A DNA stretch of 6,395 nt from RGIG6353 sp045531285 (GTDB lineage Bacteria; Bacillota; Clostridia; Oscillospirales; SIG627), in contig JAZSDT010000037.1 of assembly GCA_045531285.1 (NCBI GenBank), positions 1 to 6,395 on the forward strand, read 5' to 3'. The translations under genes were made by a program, and so were the position numbers. The notes beneath the pieces are model-generated. The model was not told where the DNA came from. It ran no database searches and saw only the letters and a program-made list of their open reading frames with translations. Positions 6,231 through 6,395 of this stretch are shown piece by piece (positions within the stretch are counted from its first letter, which is position 1; the number at the start of each line of letters is the position of its first letter).

Positions 6231-6395
6231 GCTGTCCGCGAGGGGCGGCGAAAGAATTGGACATTGAAAATTAAACAACGAGACATGTACAAAGTAAGGT
6301 TGAAAGAAACTGAACAAAGAGAAAGGTCTCGGAAATTCCTAAAAGAAACAAACCAGAAACAAAGTAAAAGAGCAGAAAAAGCTCGGATATGATGT
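6231..6395 (+). other. untranslated leader of a probable rRNA operon (16S gene beyond window end)
   Basis: From the predicted P2 start to the window end there is no supported gene. The leader opens with a small GC-rich element (CCGC 6236-6239 pairing with GCGG 6245-6248). TTGGACATTGAAAATTAAAC (6257-6276) resembles the boxA antitermination block of Gram-positive rRNA leaders (CTTTGAAAAC-type), with mismatches. After about 6290 the sequence is purine-rich and poor in T, hence weakly structured. It ends with a 4-bp GAGC/GCTC hairpin (6370-6384). The rRNA assignment is inferred from promoters and leader character; the 16S sequence itself is not visible. Confidence 0.6.

Noticed and set aside
6204..6392. 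A 62-residue + strand ORF in the downstream leader
   Set aside because: Its start lies between the P2 -35 and -10 boxes, there is no ribosome binding site, and the product is a low-complexity Lys/Arg/Glu-rich string from purine-rich leader sequence.

Overview
The window looks like a chromosomal segment from a low-to-moderate GC Gram-positive bacterium of the class Clostridia. The Oscillospiraceae/Ruminococcaceae area is my best guess. Evidence: the lon-engB gene order shared with Bacillus subtilis (lonA-ysxC), strong AAGGAG/AGGAGG ribosome binding sites a few bases before each start, tightly packed same-strand genes, and a helicase of a type I know mainly from Clostridia. Nothing suggests a mobile element, CRISPR array or tRNA.

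Layout, all on the + strand. Positions 1-1270 hold the C-terminal half of the Lon protease (5' end outside the window). Then come engB (1284-1865), a 149-residue protein I do not recognise (1910-2359), a 463-residue protein resembling DUF4838/glycoside-hydrolase TIM barrels (2346-3737), and a 783-residue XPD/DinG-type iron-sulfur helicase with a degenerate Cas4-like N-terminal domain (3747-6098). Intergenic distances are 13, 44, -14 and 9 bases, so one polycistronic transcript is likely. No internal promoter was evident.

The one substantial gap inside the operon (1866-1909) is almost filled by a perfect 12-bp hairpin. Its 3' arm is the Shine-Dalgarno sequence of the 149-residue gene, and its 5' arm begins 5 bases after the engB stop codon. 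It looks like a translational gate that opens when a ribosome finishes engB.

The last 300 bases are a promoter region. The -35 TTGACA of the first promoter contains the helicase stop codon. A second, near-consensus extended -10 promoter follows, preceded by three A-tracts spaced at about one helical turn. The remaining ~165 bases are a purine-rich, ORF-poor leader with a boxA-like block. This is what the start of a ribosomal RNA operon looks like; the 16S gene itself, if present, lies beyond the window. No intrinsic terminator separates the protein operon from this region.

Functionally, Lon (protein quality control) and EngB (50S ribosome assembly) are housekeeping. The three downstream genes have no obvious metabolic link to them or to each other, and co-transcription is the only connection the sequence shows.
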